Positions 34,515 through 43,706 of a stretch of 64,000 bases of DNA are shown here, piece after piece; position 1 is the first letter of the stretch; each line of letters opens with the position of its first letter. Location of the stretch: the NCBI GenBank assembly GCA_004558205.1, contig SFDM01000004.1, forward strand, positions 62,001-126,000, read 5' to 3'. A model generated the notes under the pieces. The model was not told the DNA's origin. It made no database searches and was given only the letters and a program-made list of their open reading frames with translations. This DNA comes from Pyramidobacter piscolens. Lineage in GTDB: Bacteria > Synergistota > Synergistia > Synergistales > Dethiosulfovibrionaceae. The position numbers and the translations under genes are program-made.

Positions 34515-35507
34515 TTAGAAAATCATCCTGACGTCCCTCTCGAAAGGGCCCCTCGACGGGTTGCCTTCGCAGCGCAGCAGCTCGCCGCCCGTCAGGTCGC
34601 AGATCACGGACCAGACCGTGTCGCCGCCCTTGCGGCGGTCATACTGGCACATGAAGCCCTTTTTTCCCGACAGCAGGTCTTTCAGAAAATCCACATCGTA
34701 CACCGCCTGCTCCGAGAGCGCCTTTCGCGCCGTTTCATAGCGCCGCGCGGAAAACATGTCCTCCTCCGCGGGCGGAACCACGCTGTTCTTGAGGCGGTTG
34801 AAGTGGTTCGTGGTACAGACAAAGGGCCTGTCCGCCGGCCGGATCACCGCCCTTTCGCGGGGCGAACATTCGACCACCGCCATGGCGCCGCCCCTGTCGG
34901 CGATGGTCAACGTCTGCGACGAACCGACCGTCAAGCCCTCAAGCGAGTCCAGACACTCCTCCAGCGTGGCGCAGCGCTCGAGAAGGCGGCGCACCAGCAT
35001 ACCCGAGTTCAGCCCCGGCGCCTTCTCCGGCGAGTAGACATAGGTCAGCCCCACGGCCAGCCCCGCGTCGTTCACTCCGTCCTCCATCTCCGCAAACGCC
35101 GTGGTGGTGCCGATAAATCCATGGCATCCCTTCAGCCGGTAAAAATAGCTTCCATAGCCTGGTTCGAGGGCCGTAAGAAAATCGCTGTTCCTGCCGAAAA
35201 GCGTGTGCCCATCGGCAGCGGCCATGGCCGCGCAGGTGCAGAAATTGAGCGCGTTGTAAGCGTACATTCCCAGCAGAAACGTGGACAGCAGCATGAAATC
35301 CGCTTCCAGCCCTTCGGCTAGGCCGCGGATTTCGTCGATCATTTCAGGGTATTCCCTCTCGTACACCTTCAAAGCCGCGAGGGCATAGTCCCTCCGCTCC
35401 CGCGGAAAAACGAAAGCAGCCGCCGAGCCGCAGCCCCGCGCCTTCAGCCAGCTTCCGCACTGGAAACCGGCCTCATAATGAGTTCCCGACACGTTGAGAT
35501 GAAGCAT
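34515..35507 (-). CDS. C45-type N-terminal-nucleophile acyltransferase/amide hydrolase
   Basis: Linear amide C-N hydrolase of 330 residues. The family's auto-processing cysteine lies in NFCTCAAM (Cys90 or Cys92), followed by DGHTLFGRNSDF with the conserved GRN-x-D. A later THMHFNRL-like TTNHFNRL matches the C-terminal conserved block. Relatives include penicillin acyl-coenzyme A transferase and many uncharacterised bacterial proteins; choloylglycine hydrolase is a more distant option. The substrate could be an N-acyl amino acid or peptide, which would fit the amino-acid theme here. No signal peptide is seen. Confidence 0.8.
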   Translation of the reverse strand: MLHLNVSGTHYEAGFQCGSWLKARGCGSAAAFVFPRERRDYALAALKVYEREYPEMIDEIRGLAEGLEADFMLLSTFLLGMYAYNALNFCTCAAMAAADGHTLFGRNSDFLTALEPGYGSYFYRLKGCHGFIGTTTAFAEMEDGVNDAGLAVGLTYVYSPEKAPGLNSGMLVRRLLERCATLEECLDSLEGLTVGSSQTLTIADRGGAMAVVECSPRERAVIRPADRPFVCTTNHFNRLKNSVVPPAEEDMFSARRYETARKALSEQAVYDVDFLKDLLSGKKGFMCQYDRRKGGDTVWSVICDLTGGELLRCEGNPSRGPFERDVRMIF

Positions 35508-35656
35508 TTTAAACGCTCTCCTTCAATCCAAGATAGAAGAGCCAGCGCTGACCTGAGAGAGACTAGCAGAATAAAATTTTATTGTCAAGGGAATAATTTT
35601 GAGAAAGGGGCATAGAGGGGCTTCTATGATTCGCCTTTCCGCCTAAAAGGGCCTTG

Positions 35657-35686
35657 GGGCGGATGTTCCACGTGAAACATCCGCCC
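35657..35686. other. parS-like site in an inverted repeat
   Basis: TGTTCCACGTGAAACA (35664-35679) matches the ParB parS consensus. The dyad extends through GGGCGGA/TCCGCCC on both sides, with one mismatched pair. Confidence 0.75.
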
Positions 35687-35725
35687 TCAAAGCAAGCCCG
35701 CCGCATCAGCACTGTTCTTGGAAAA

Positions 35726-35741
35726 TGTTCCACGTAGAACA
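35726..35741. other. Degenerate parS-like site
   Basis: TGTTCCACGTAGAACA differs from the palindromic site at 5532 by one base and breaks the CACGTG core. It lies 62 bp from the previous site. The rest of 35508-35870 shows no gene. Confidence 0.5.
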
Positions 35742-35874
35742 TTTCGCGTCCGTAATAAACAGCTCTGAAGATGCGCCACCGTAAAAGGCGTGCCCAATCT
35801 AAATTTTCTCTCCCGAGGCACAAACGCCTCGCCGATCATAGAAAGCAGAGAAACCCTGAAGAGGATAGAAAAGA

Positions 35875-35914
35875 AAAGGGAAAACCGCACAAATACAGTG
35901 CGACTTCCCCTTTC
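35875..35914 (-). terminator. Terminator of the CoA-transferase gene
   Basis: AAGGGAAAACCGCAC pairs imperfectly with GTGCGACTTCCCCTT, with a T-rich tail on the leftward strand. Confidence 0.7.
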
Positions 35915-35935
35915 TGCGTCTCTATTGACGGCGTG

Positions 35936-37135
35936 CTAAAGCACGCCCTTCACTTTCAGTTCCGCCACCTCGCTGGCCGACAACCCGAAAACGCCTTCAT
36001 AGACTTCCTCGTTGTCCTGGCCCGGCGTCGCGGGCGCGTGGCGCTTGATCTCCACCGGCGTGCCGACGAGCTTGACGGGGTTGCCGTTGACTTTCATCTT
36101 CCCGATGACGGGGTGATCCAGTTCCACGAACATCTGGCGGACCTTGGCGATGTGCTCGTCCTCGGTCACGTCCTTCATGTCCAATATGGGCGCTGCAGGT
36201 ACGCCCACGCCAAGGATCATCTTCACCAGTTCGTCGGACTGGTAGTTCTGCGTCCAGCCGTTGATGATCTCTCCGAGAACTTCGCGGTTTTCCGGTTTGT
36301 TGCGCTGTTCGAGCGTGGCGAAGCGGGGATCCGCCAGCAGCTCCGGCATCTTCATCAGGGCCACAAGCCTCTCATAGAGCCGCTGGTTGCCGCAGCCGAT
36401 AATGACCTCTTTGTCCTTCGCCCTGTAACTGTCGTAGGGGTAGACCACCAAATCCCAGTTGCCCATGCGCGCCGGGATTTGGCCGCTCTCGAAGTACCAT
36501 TGAGGGAGGTTTTCAAGGCAGGAGACCACGCTGTCGGCCAGAGCCACATCCACGCGCTGGCCCAGGCCGGTGTCGCGCCGCGAGTTGAGCGCGGCGAGAA
36601 TTCCAATGGTCAGATTCAGGCCGCCCAGCACGTCGCCCATAGCGCATCCGCTTTTGGTCGGCTGGCCGCCTCTCGGGCCGTTGAGGCTCATAAAACCGCC
36701 CATGGCCTGGGCGATGATATCGTACCCGGGACGGTCGCTGTAGGGGCCGTAATATCCAAAGCCCGACACGGCCCCGTAGATGATCCGAGGGTTGACTTTT
36801 TTGAGGACATCGTAGCCCACGCCCAGCTTGTCCATCACGCCGGGACGGTAGTTCTCGACGACCACGTCGGCCGTTTCGGCCATTTTCAGGAACAGGTCCC
36901 TGCCCTCGGGCGTTTTCAGATTCAGGGTCACGCCCTTTTTATTGCGGTTCACATTGGCGAAGTAAAGGCTGCTCCCGTTTCTGTAAGGCCCAAAGGCGCG
37001 CGAGTCGTCGCCGGAATCGGGAATTTCGATCTTAATGACCTCGGCTCCCATGTCGGCCAGCATCATGGTGCAGTAGGGACCCGCGAGTACGCGAGTCAGG
37101 TCCAGAACTCGGATTTTGTTCAATGCTCCGTTCAC
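35936..37135 (-). CDS. CaiB/BaiF-type CoA-transferase (class III)
   Basis: Family III CoA-transferase of 399 residues, moving CoA between carboxylic acids. The opening VLDLTRVLAGPYCTMMLADMGAEV-type segment (visible as RVLAGPYCTMMLADMG) and VVENYRPGVMDKLG are hallmarks. The catalytic aspartate is expected near residue 170, within the region around AMGDVLGG. The GTG at 37135 has AGGAGGG 7 nt upstream and gives the usual N-terminus; the longer ATG frame adds 29 unrelated residues. Likely acts on an acid from amino-acid breakdown. It follows a LysR gene on the same strand. Confidence 0.92.
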   Translation of the reverse strand: MNGALNKIRVLDLTRVLAGPYCTMMLADMGAEVIKIEIPDSGDDSRAFGPYRNGSSLYFANVNRNKKGVTLNLKTPEGRDLFLKMAETADVVVENYRPGVMDKLGVGYDVLKKVNPRIIYGAVSGFGYYGPYSDRPGYDIIAQAMGGFMSLNGPRGGQPTKSGCAMGDVLGGLNLTIGILAALNSRRDTGLGQRVDVALADSVVSCLENLPQWYFESGQIPARMGNWDLVVYPYDSYRAKDKEVIIGCGNQRLYERLVALMKMPELLADPRFATLEQRNKPENREVLGEIINGWTQNYQSDELVKMILGVGVPAAPILDMKDVTEDEHIAKVRQMFVELDHPVIGKMKVNGNPVKLVGTPVEIKRHAPATPGQDNEEVYEGVFGLSASEVAELKVKGVL

Positions 37136-37303
37136 TGTCTTTTCCCTCCTGTTGTCTCTGATATGTTTTATTTTACATGCTCCGAGAGAAAAAACGTTGC
37201 CTGACTCAAAAGATTTCAGCACAGAAGAAAACGGATCGGCGATTCACGGAAGGTAAAACCGCAAGCTGGCCGCCGGAAAAACGCCAAGGCGGCGCAAGAC
37301 CGG

Positions 37304-38221
37304 TCAACTCTGCATCAGCCGTTTGAGTTCCTTGACGAAGTCCTCCTCTATGGCTGTCAGGCGGTGTTGTTTCATGTGAATCAGAGTACAGTCCATCTTC
37401 ACTTCAGGATTGGCGATCGGAACGAATCGGATGCCGTGAGTGCATTTGGAATTATTCCCCAACCGCAGCCCAATGTAATAGGAGTTGGTCGAACGCAGGA
37501 AATCATAGAGCGCGGCCCGATCGCTGACCAGGATCCGGCGGGCCGTGGTCCGATAATCGTAGTTATTGACGCCTGAACAGTAATTGGTAGGCGCCACGTC
37601 GCTCTGCGCCATGGTGGCGTGAGGATACTCGAGCAGCTGCATCGGCGTTACGAATTCCTCTTTGGCCAGCGGGTGTTGTTCGCCGAAAAAAGCGCAGGCC
37701 AGCTGGGTGTTCAGCACCGTGTAGGTAAAATCGTGGCTGATCGCCGTCGCGTGCCAGTAATCCCGCTTGTCAGTGGGCGTGATCAGAATACCAAGGCTGA
37801 AAAGCCCGTCGTAGACGTGCTCGACCACGTCTTCCAGAGAACCTTCTTCAAAGCATACGTTCTGAAATTCCTCGCCAATGTGCTGGTTATAGAGGTTGAT
37901 AATCGCCCGGCACGCCACAGCAAAACGTACCGAGGTCACGCTCAAATAAAACACATCGGGCTTGTATCCCGTGAAATAGAGCTCTTCCAGCAGTTTGTAC
38001 TGTGTTTCCAGGCGGCTGGCGTGCTTGAGAAATTCCTCGCCCTGATGGGTGAGGGTGATTCCTGAATTGGAACGCTCAAATATCCGAATGCCTATTTCTT
38101 CTTCCAGTTCTTTGATCCCGCGGCTCAGTGAAGATTGGGAGATATAGAGATGTTTGGCCGCGCGGTTGATGGAACCGCAATGGCTGATCTCCAGCGCGTA
38201 GCGAACGTAGTTGATATTCAT
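37304..38221 (-). CDS. LysR-family transcriptional regulator
   Basis: LysR protein of 305 residues. The N-terminal helix-turn-helix contains GSINRAAKHLYISQSSLSR; the effector domain starts near residue 90. The ATG at 38221 (MNINYVRYAL) has GGAGG at a suitable distance inside the alternative 6-residue extension. It diverges from the D-aminoacylase/symporter operon, its likely target. The effector is unknown, possibly an N-acyl amino acid. Confidence 0.92.
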   Translation of the reverse strand: MNINYVRYALEISHCGSINRAAKHLYISQSSLSRGIKELEEEIGIRIFERSNSGITLTHQGEEFLKHASRLETQYKLLEELYFTGYKPDVFYLSVTSVRFAVACRAIINLYNQHIGEEFQNVCFEEGSLEDVVEHVYDGLFSLGILITPTDKRDYWHATAISHDFTYTVLNTQLACAFFGEQHPLAKEEFVTPMQLLEYPHATMAQSDVAPTNYCSGVNNYDYRTTARRILVSDRAALYDFLRSTNSYYIGLRLGNNSKCTHGIRFVPIANPEVKMDCTLIHMKQHRLTAIEEDFVKELKRLMQS

Positions 38222-38695
38222 AGGATTGGATTCCTCCATAAGGGTCGATGGGCCGCCTTAGTTATGCTTCACTAGTATACCCATTATCGCAAGCACGCCT
38301 ATCAAAGTCCATTTTTTTCAAAACACGGCCATAGAAGAGACCGCTTGAAAGATAGTATTCGTCTCTGCGTCATCCCCCTGTTATTTTTTCACATCAGTAT
38401 ACTATTAAAATTAGCAAACACGCAAGAGCAGAATTCCCTTCTCGTTATGCCTTTATCATATAGCCTCTATTGCAAAATAAGATTACCTTGCCAATTAACA
38501 TTTTTGATATACTTAGAATCAAAGAGGGCCGGCCTCTTCGTCACACCTCTCCATAGGGTCTATCACTTGCCGCGCGCCATTGGCGCGACGCGAAGGCCTG
38601 CCGGAGCGCTCAATTTTCCGATATTGCTATCTGCTGCGGAGACGTCCGCAGCGAGGCGAAAATGTCAGCCAAAGTTGTACACAGGAGGCTTTTGC
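38222..38695. promoter_or_regulatory. 474-bp divergent regulatory region between lysR and the D-aminoacylase gene
   Basis: No gene is seen. It holds several dyads: CGCGCCA-T-TGGCGCG (38573-38587) and an AAGAG/CTCTT dyad around GCCGGC (38522-38538). AT-rich stretches at 38390-38520 may contain the promoters, but no pair of boxes with good spacing stands out. Confidence 0.5.
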
Positions 38696-40279
38696 ATGTA
38701 TGATATTTTGATCAAAAACGGTAAGGTCATCGACGGTCAAAACTCCGCGCCCTATCTCGCGGACGTGGCCATCAAGGGCGACGAAATCGTAAAAATCGGG
38801 AAAATCGAAGAGCCCGCGGCTCGCGTCATCGACGCGGCAGGCAAAATCGTCACGCCCGGCTTTATCGACATCCACTGTCATTCCGACGCCATCGTGTTCC
38901 ACGCCGCGAAAAATCCGCTCAGGCTGCGCCAAGGCTTTACCACGGAAGTCATCGGCAACTGCGGCATTTCCGCCGCTCCGGTCAACCCCAAAAACCTCGG
39001 TCTGCTCAGCAAATACTGCAATCCCTTTTATTCCAACGTTCCTGTCCCCTACAACTGGCAGTCCTACGGAGAATATCTGGACGAGGTGGAAGCCCATCAG
39101 CCCATGCTGAACACCGCCGGCCTCGTAGGACACGGGACTCTGCGCATCGCCGTTTCCGGCTTCGAGGCGCGGCCTCTGACGCCGGAAGAAATGAAACAGA
39201 TGGAAGACCTGATGAGCCGCAGCCTGGAAGAGGGCGCCTTCGGCCTCTCCTCGGGCTTGATCTACCCCCCGGGCGTCTTCGCCAATCAGGACGAGATGCG
39301 CCGCCTCGCCAAAGTCGTCAAGGATCACAATGGCATCTACACGTCCCATATGCGGAGCGAAAGTTCCGAGCTGGTGGAAGCCGTGCAGGAGACCATCGCT
39401 CTGGCCGAGGATACGGGCGTCAGCGTGGAAATCTCCCACCACAAGGCTCAGGGCGTTCAGAACAAGGGCAAGACAAAGGAAACTCTCCGCCTGATTCAGG
39501 AAGCCAACGAGCGGGGCGCTCACGTCAATTGCGACGTCTACCCCTACAACGCGGCCAGCACCCAGTTCAGCGCCTGCCTGCCGCCCTGGGCGATGGAGGG
39601 CGGCGTGGACCGTCTGGTGGCCCGCGTGTCCGATCCCGAAACCCGGGCGAAAATCATCGCCGACATCAAAAAGGAGAACCCGACCTACGAGAACTTCTTC
39701 CAGTACGCCGGTTCCTGGGATCGCGTGCTGATCAACGAATGCAGCGTGAAAGCCTACGAGGGCAAGACGGTGCTGCAGATCGCCCGCGAGAACCAGGCCG
39801 ATCCCTACGAAATGGCGCTGGATATCATCAAGAACAGCGAGAATAACGTGATGATGATCGTCTTCACCATGGACGAAGAGGACATTTCCCGCGTGATGCA
39901 GGACCCCAATTCCATGGTATGCACCGACGGATTCCCCGGCTTGGGACCCTACCATCCCCGCTATACCGCAGCCTTTACCCGCGTGTTGGAGAAGTACGTC
40001 AAAGAGGACTATCTGCTCTCGCTGCAGCAGGCTATCCATAAGATGACGGGCATGCCGGCGAAAAAGCTGGGACTGAAGGACCGCGGCGTCATCGCTGAGG
40101 GCATGAAAGCCGACGTTCTCGTTCTGGACATGGGCAGGATTCACGACAACGCCGACTACCAGAACTACAACGCCTGCTCGGACGGCATCGACTATGTGAT
40201 GATTAACGGGCAGATCGCCGTGGACGGCGGGGAATTCCATCCCCTCTGCGTCGGCCGCGTGCTGCGCCGCAAGGACTAG
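38696..40279 (+). CDS. N-acyl-D-amino-acid deacylase (D-aminoacylase), amidohydrolase superfamily
   Basis: Metal-dependent hydrolase that removes N-acyl groups from D-amino acids, 527 residues. Metal and catalytic features are IDIHCHSD (His60 and His62), the bridging cysteine in IGNCGISAAP (Cys89), GLSSGLIYPPG, VEISHHKAQG with further histidines, and VCTDGFPG near the end. A dihydroorotase or imidazolonepropionase is excluded by the C-terminal layout. AGGAGG lies upstream of the ATG; the 117 residues read in frame before it lack a start site. It is first in an operon with a small membrane protein and a symporter. Confidence 0.93.
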   Translation: MYDILIKNGKVIDGQNSAPYLADVAIKGDEIVKIGKIEEPAARVIDAAGKIVTPGFIDIHCHSDAIVFHAAKNPLRLRQGFTTEVIGNCGISAAPVNPKNLGLLSKYCNPFYSNVPVPYNWQSYGEYLDEVEAHQPMLNTAGLVGHGTLRIAVSGFEARPLTPEEMKQMEDLMSRSLEEGAFGLSSGLIYPPGVFANQDEMRRLAKVVKDHNGIYTSHMRSESSELVEAVQETIALAEDTGVSVEISHHKAQGVQNKGKTKETLRLIQEANERGAHVNCDVYPYNAASTQFSACLPPWAMEGGVDRLVARVSDPETRAKIIADIKKENPTYENFFQYAGSWDRVLINECSVKAYEGKTVLQIARENQADPYEMALDIIKNSENNVMMIVFTMDEEDISRVMQDPNSMVCTDGFPGLGPYHPRYTAAFTRVLEKYVKEDYLLSLQQAIHKMTGMPAKKLGLKDRGVIAEGMKADVLVLDMGRIHDNADYQNYNACSDGIDYVMINGQIAVDGGEFHPLCVGRVLRRKD

Positions 40280-40344
40280 GCGGCTTCAAGCATGGCCCGG
40301 ATCGAAAAAAGACGTCATACAAATTTGAACAGGAGGGGCAGATC

Positions 40345-40671
40345 GTGAACGAAAAAAAGAACAAAATTGATCCAAATAGCCGGAATTATGATTTTAAAAA
40401 GGACATCGACGTAGACCCCCGCTTCGAGGTGTGCCAGCGGGAACTGATCATCAGCTTCGGAATTTTCGTCCTCTTTGCGGCGGTCATGCTGTTTGTGGTC
40501 TTTGTCGTGGGCGGCGGCAATCCTCGGGAATACTCCTATATTTGGGGAATGCCTGCCTGGTATTTCTGGGTTTTTGTCGTCTGCGCCGCTACCGCCGTGG
40601 TCGTGTCGGTCGTTTTGGATAAGTGCTTCCGGCATATGAGCCTCGAAGCGGAAGGTGAACTGGAAGAGTAA
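40345..40671 (+). CDS. DUF997/YhdT-like small membrane subunit of a symporter
   Basis: Protein of 108 residues with two spans (about 33-55 and 70-92), a polar N-terminal tail and an acidic C-terminus. It lies between the D-aminoacylase and symporter genes and has the same position and topology as the protein at 12969, with a related GMPAWYFWVFVVC segment. GTG start with AGGAGGGG. It probably assembles with the symporter. Confidence 0.75.
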   Translation: MNEKKNKIDPNSRNYDFKKDIDVDPRFEVCQRELIISFGIFVLFAAVMLFVVFVVGGGNPREYSYIWGMPAWYFWVFVVCAATAVVVSVVLDKCFRHMSLEAEGELEE

Positions 40672-40705
40672 TCCCCATCATCGCGAGAAAGAGGAGGAAA
40701 ACAAC

Positions 40706-42193
40706 ATGGAAGTATCAGCCTCAACCAAAATCATCGTTCTTGCCGTCTTTGCGCTGTACACGGCCATACTGTTAGTCGTGGGTTACCTTTACAAGAAAAA
40801 GCTGGATCAGCAGAAAGACCATTACGTCGAGAACTTCTATACCGGCGGCCGCGCCATGGGCCCGCTGCTGGTGGCCATGATGGTCGCTGCCGGCATATGC
40901 AGCGCCGGCACCTTCGTCGGCTCTCCCGGCAAGATCTACAGCGGCGGCCTCTCCTGGGCGGCAGTCGTCCCCGGGCAGATGCTCATGAATCTCATGGTCC
41001 TCGGCGTCATCGGCAAGAAGATCGCCATCGTCTCTCGCCGCTCCAACGTGCAGTCCTTTGTGGGGCTGCTTTACGACCGCTACGACCGGAATAAGCTTCT
41101 GGCGCTGATTTCCGCCGTGATCATGCTGGCCTTCGTGGGCTATTACACGGCGTCCCAGTTCATCGGCGGCGGACGCCTCTTCGAAGTCATGACCGGCATC
41201 CCCTATTGGGTCGGGCTCGTAGCCTTTACCGTCGTCGTGATCGTCCTCGCGGCGTTCAGCGGACTGCAGGGCGTGGCGGCCGCGACAGTCGTGCAGGGTT
41301 CCATTATGACCCTGGCCTGCTTCCTTCTGCTGTTCCTCGGCTTCGGCTACTGCGGCGGCGAACAGGCGTTCCGCACTATCGCGGAACAGAACCCCAACCT
41401 GGTCTCCGGCAAGGCCCTTTACAGCCCCTTGATGATGCTGAGCTACTTCATGACCTTCGGATTCTTCAACCCCGGTTATCCCCACGCGGTCATCGGCTGC
41501 ATGTCCTACAACAGCACCCGCAAGATGAACACCGCCATTAAGATCGGCGTGGTGCTGGTCGCCGTCTGGAGCCTCTCCCTTTCCCTGCTGGCCGGCGTCA
41601 TTCGCAACGCCTTCCCCGGCCTGCCCGTTTCCGACTACGCGCTTCCCACGCTGGCCGTGGCCGCCCTGCCCCATTGGGTCGCCGGGCTCACGCTGGCCGG
41701 CGTGGTAGGCGCTCTCCAGTCCACCGTCGGCACCATGGTGATCGTCATGAGCGCCTCCGTAGTGAAGGACGTCTACCAAACCATGATCAACCCCGGCGCG
41801 TCGCCCAAGACCATGAAGACCATGACCAACGTCTCCACCGTGGCGATTACGCTCGCGATCTTCGTCCTGTCCCTCACGCCGCCCGATAACCTGCAGAACG
41901 TGGTCATTTACGCGGTCGGCGGCATGGTTTCCGCGTTTTACATTCCCCTGATGCTGGGCCTGTACTGGATGCGCACCAACGAATGGGGCGCGCTGGCCGG
42001 CATGATCGGCGGCCTCGCCACCTACCTGCTCAACGGCATGGGCATCGTCAACTGGAAGATGGGGATGGAGTCGATCGTCATCGGCGTCATCATATCGCTG
42101 GTTCTGACGGTCGCGGTCAGCCTCGTGACGCCCAAGACACCCTATCACATCATCGACCGCTGGTTCTCCCGCCACCCCCAGCCCATGGAGTAA
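40706..42193 (+). CDS. Sodium:solute symporter family transporter (SSS)
   Basis: Permease of 495 residues with about 13 spans. DHYVENFYTGGRAMGPL, AGICSAGTFVGSPGKIY and the long hydrophobic series after them match SSS proteins and are related to the protein at 13226. AGGAGG precedes the ATG at 40706. Co-transcription with D-aminoacylase suggests that it imports N-acyl-D-amino acids or the freed acids. A strong terminator follows. Confidence 0.92.
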   Translation: MEVSASTKIIVLAVFALYTAILLVVGYLYKKKLDQQKDHYVENFYTGGRAMGPLLVAMMVAAGICSAGTFVGSPGKIYSGGLSWAAVVPGQMLMNLMVLGVIGKKIAIVSRRSNVQSFVGLLYDRYDRNKLLALISAVIMLAFVGYYTASQFIGGGRLFEVMTGIPYWVGLVAFTVVVIVLAAFSGLQGVAAATVVQGSIMTLACFLLLFLGFGYCGGEQAFRTIAEQNPNLVSGKALYSPLMMLSYFMTFGFFNPGYPHAVIGCMSYNSTRKMNTAIKIGVVLVAVWSLSLSLLAGVIRNAFPGLPVSDYALPTLAVAALPHWVAGLTLAGVVGALQSTVGTMVIVMSASVVKDVYQTMINPGASPKTMKTMTNVSTVAITLAIFVLSLTPPDNLQNVVIYAVGGMVSAFYIPLMLGLYWMRTNEWGALAGMIGGLATYLLNGMGIVNWKMGMESIVIGVIISLVLTVAVSLVTPKTPYHIIDRWFSRHPQPME

Positions 42194-42241
42194 TACTATA
42201 ACCATCAATAACTCGCTTGCTCGACAACACAGGAAAGAACG

Positions 42242-42288
42242 AAAAGAGCGCCGGCAGCCTTCTAGGAAGGCTGCCGGCGCTCTTTTTC
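42242..42288 (+). terminator. Terminator of the D-aminoacylase operon
   Basis: AAGAGCGCCGGCAGCCTT pairs perfectly with its reverse and is followed by five Ts. Confidence 0.92.
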
Positions 42289-42351
42289 GCTGGTTATTTA
42301 TAGGCCCGTTCCAAGATCGGTACTGCCATAGGCCGGCGATACTGCGGAGGG

Positions 42352-43701
42352 TTACAGCGCAAAGAGGTCATTCAAGGCTTCGGTCATCGTGGGATGAGTG
42401 TAGATACGGTCTCTCAGCTCTCTGTAATCCAGATCAAAATCCATGGCCAGCTTGAGCAGGTTAATGATCTCGTAGGACTCGGGGCACAGCAGCGCCGCGC
42501 CGATGATGCGCCCGCTTTCGGCGTGGACCAGGGCTTTCAGAAAACCCTCTGTATGGCGCAGCACCTGAGCCTTCGGAACGGCCGCCGTAGGAATTTTAAA
42601 AACCCTGAAGGGAAGTCCCTGAGCCGCGGCCTGCTCTTCCGTCAGTCCCACGCGGGAAAGAGGCGTGTTCATAAACACGCTGTAGGGCAGGTTAACACGG
42701 TCTTTTAACGTGAAATGGCCTCCGCCAAGCTGCGAAAGGATAATTCGAGAGTCGTCCAGCGAGACAAAGGTAAATTGAGGACCGCCGTTGACGTCGCCCA
42801 GGGCCCAGATCCCCGGCACCGCCGTTTGCAATAGTTCATTCACGGGAATTGCACCGCGGTTTGTCAGGGCGATCCCCGCTTTTTCAACGTTCAGCCCCTC
42901 CGTGGCCGCCTTGCGCCCCGTGGCAAGCAGCACCGCGTCTCCAGGCAGCACAGCGCTGACGCCGTCCCGCTCGTAGACCAGCGAAGCCCCTTCCAGCCGC
43001 ACTGGCTTGGCGCCCAGTATAAAGCGCACGCCCTGCTTTTCCAAAATGCTGCGGATCTCCAGTGCCACGTCACGGTCTTCTTTGGGAAGGAAGGCGGTGC
43101 CGTCTTGTACGACCGTCACCTCTGCCCCGAAAAGGGAATACATCGAAGCAAATTCCATGCCGATATACCCCGCGCCGATCAGGGTGAGGCGGCGAGGAAG
43201 CTTTTCCTCGTCCATAAGGGTTCTGCTGGTATAAACATGAGGATTGTCAATGCCTTCGATGGGGGGCAGCACGGTCTCCGAGCCTGTATTGACGAAGACC
43301 CGGGAGGACTCGAGAACCGCCTTTCCGCCGCTGGTCAGGGACACTTCAACGCTCCTGTCGGACAGGAAGCTCCCCAAACCGTCATAGATAGAAACGCCAG
43401 GCAAATTTTTCAGTTTCTCGTAGTTCTTTCGGCGCAGCAGAGCCGTGACCCGGCGTTTCTCCTGAATCGCCGCGGCATAGCGCTCGGCCTTTCTCTCAAA
43501 GGGATCGCCAGAGTGGAGACGTGCCTCGGCCGCGCTGGTCACCAGTGACTTGGAGGGGATACAGCCTACGTTGATGCAGGTGCCGCCATACATCTCAGCG
43601 GATTTTTCCACAAGAGCCACGGTCTTGCCCTGCTTTGCGAAAGCGGCCGCCAGCGTTTTTCCTGCTTTGCCAAAACCAAGTATGATTGCATCGTAATTCA
43701 A
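42352..43701 (-). CDS. Flavin disulfide reductase of the MerA/RclA type (probable hypothiocyanous acid reductase)
   Basis: FAD and NAD(P)H-dependent disulfide reductase, 449 residues. The FAD loop is GFGKAGK near residue 9, and the redox pair is Cys42/Cys47 in YGGTCINVGCIPSK. The C-terminal blocks FTFVSLDDSRIIL and VNLPYSVFMNTPLSRVGLTEEQA follow RclA closely, unlike lipoamide dehydrogenase or mercuric reductase. RclA-type enzymes detoxify hypothiocyanous acid. The TTG at 43701 has AAGGAG 7 nt upstream and follows the regulator gene by 5 bp, with that site overlapping its stop codon. Confidence 0.88.
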   Translation of the reverse strand: MNYDAIILGFGKAGKTLAAAFAKQGKTVALVEKSAEMYGGTCINVGCIPSKSLVTSAAEARLHSGDPFERKAERYAAAIQEKRRVTALLRRKNYEKLKNLPGVSIYDGLGSFLSDRSVEVSLTSGGKAVLESSRVFVNTGSETVLPPIEGIDNPHVYTSRTLMDEEKLPRRLTLIGAGYIGMEFASMYSLFGAEVTVVQDGTAFLPKEDRDVALEIRSILEKQGVRFILGAKPVRLEGASLVYERDGVSAVLPGDAVLLATGRKAATEGLNVEKAGIALTNRGAIPVNELLQTAVPGIWALGDVNGGPQFTFVSLDDSRIILSQLGGGHFTLKDRVNLPYSVFMNTPLSRVGLTEEQAAAQGLPFRVFKIPTAAVPKAQVLRHTEGFLKALVHAESGRIIGAALLCPESYEIINLLKLAMDFDLDYRELRDRIYTHPTMTEALNDLFAL

Positions 43702-43706
43702 TCTTA

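Noticed and set aside
38627..40240. 537-codon open frame opposite the D-aminoacylase gene
   Set aside because: The forward frame has all amidohydrolase motifs; the reverse shows none.
40772..42208. 478-codon open frame opposite the symporter
   Set aside because: Histidine/aspartate-rich low-complexity translation typical of the reverse of a membrane protein gene; no ribosome site.
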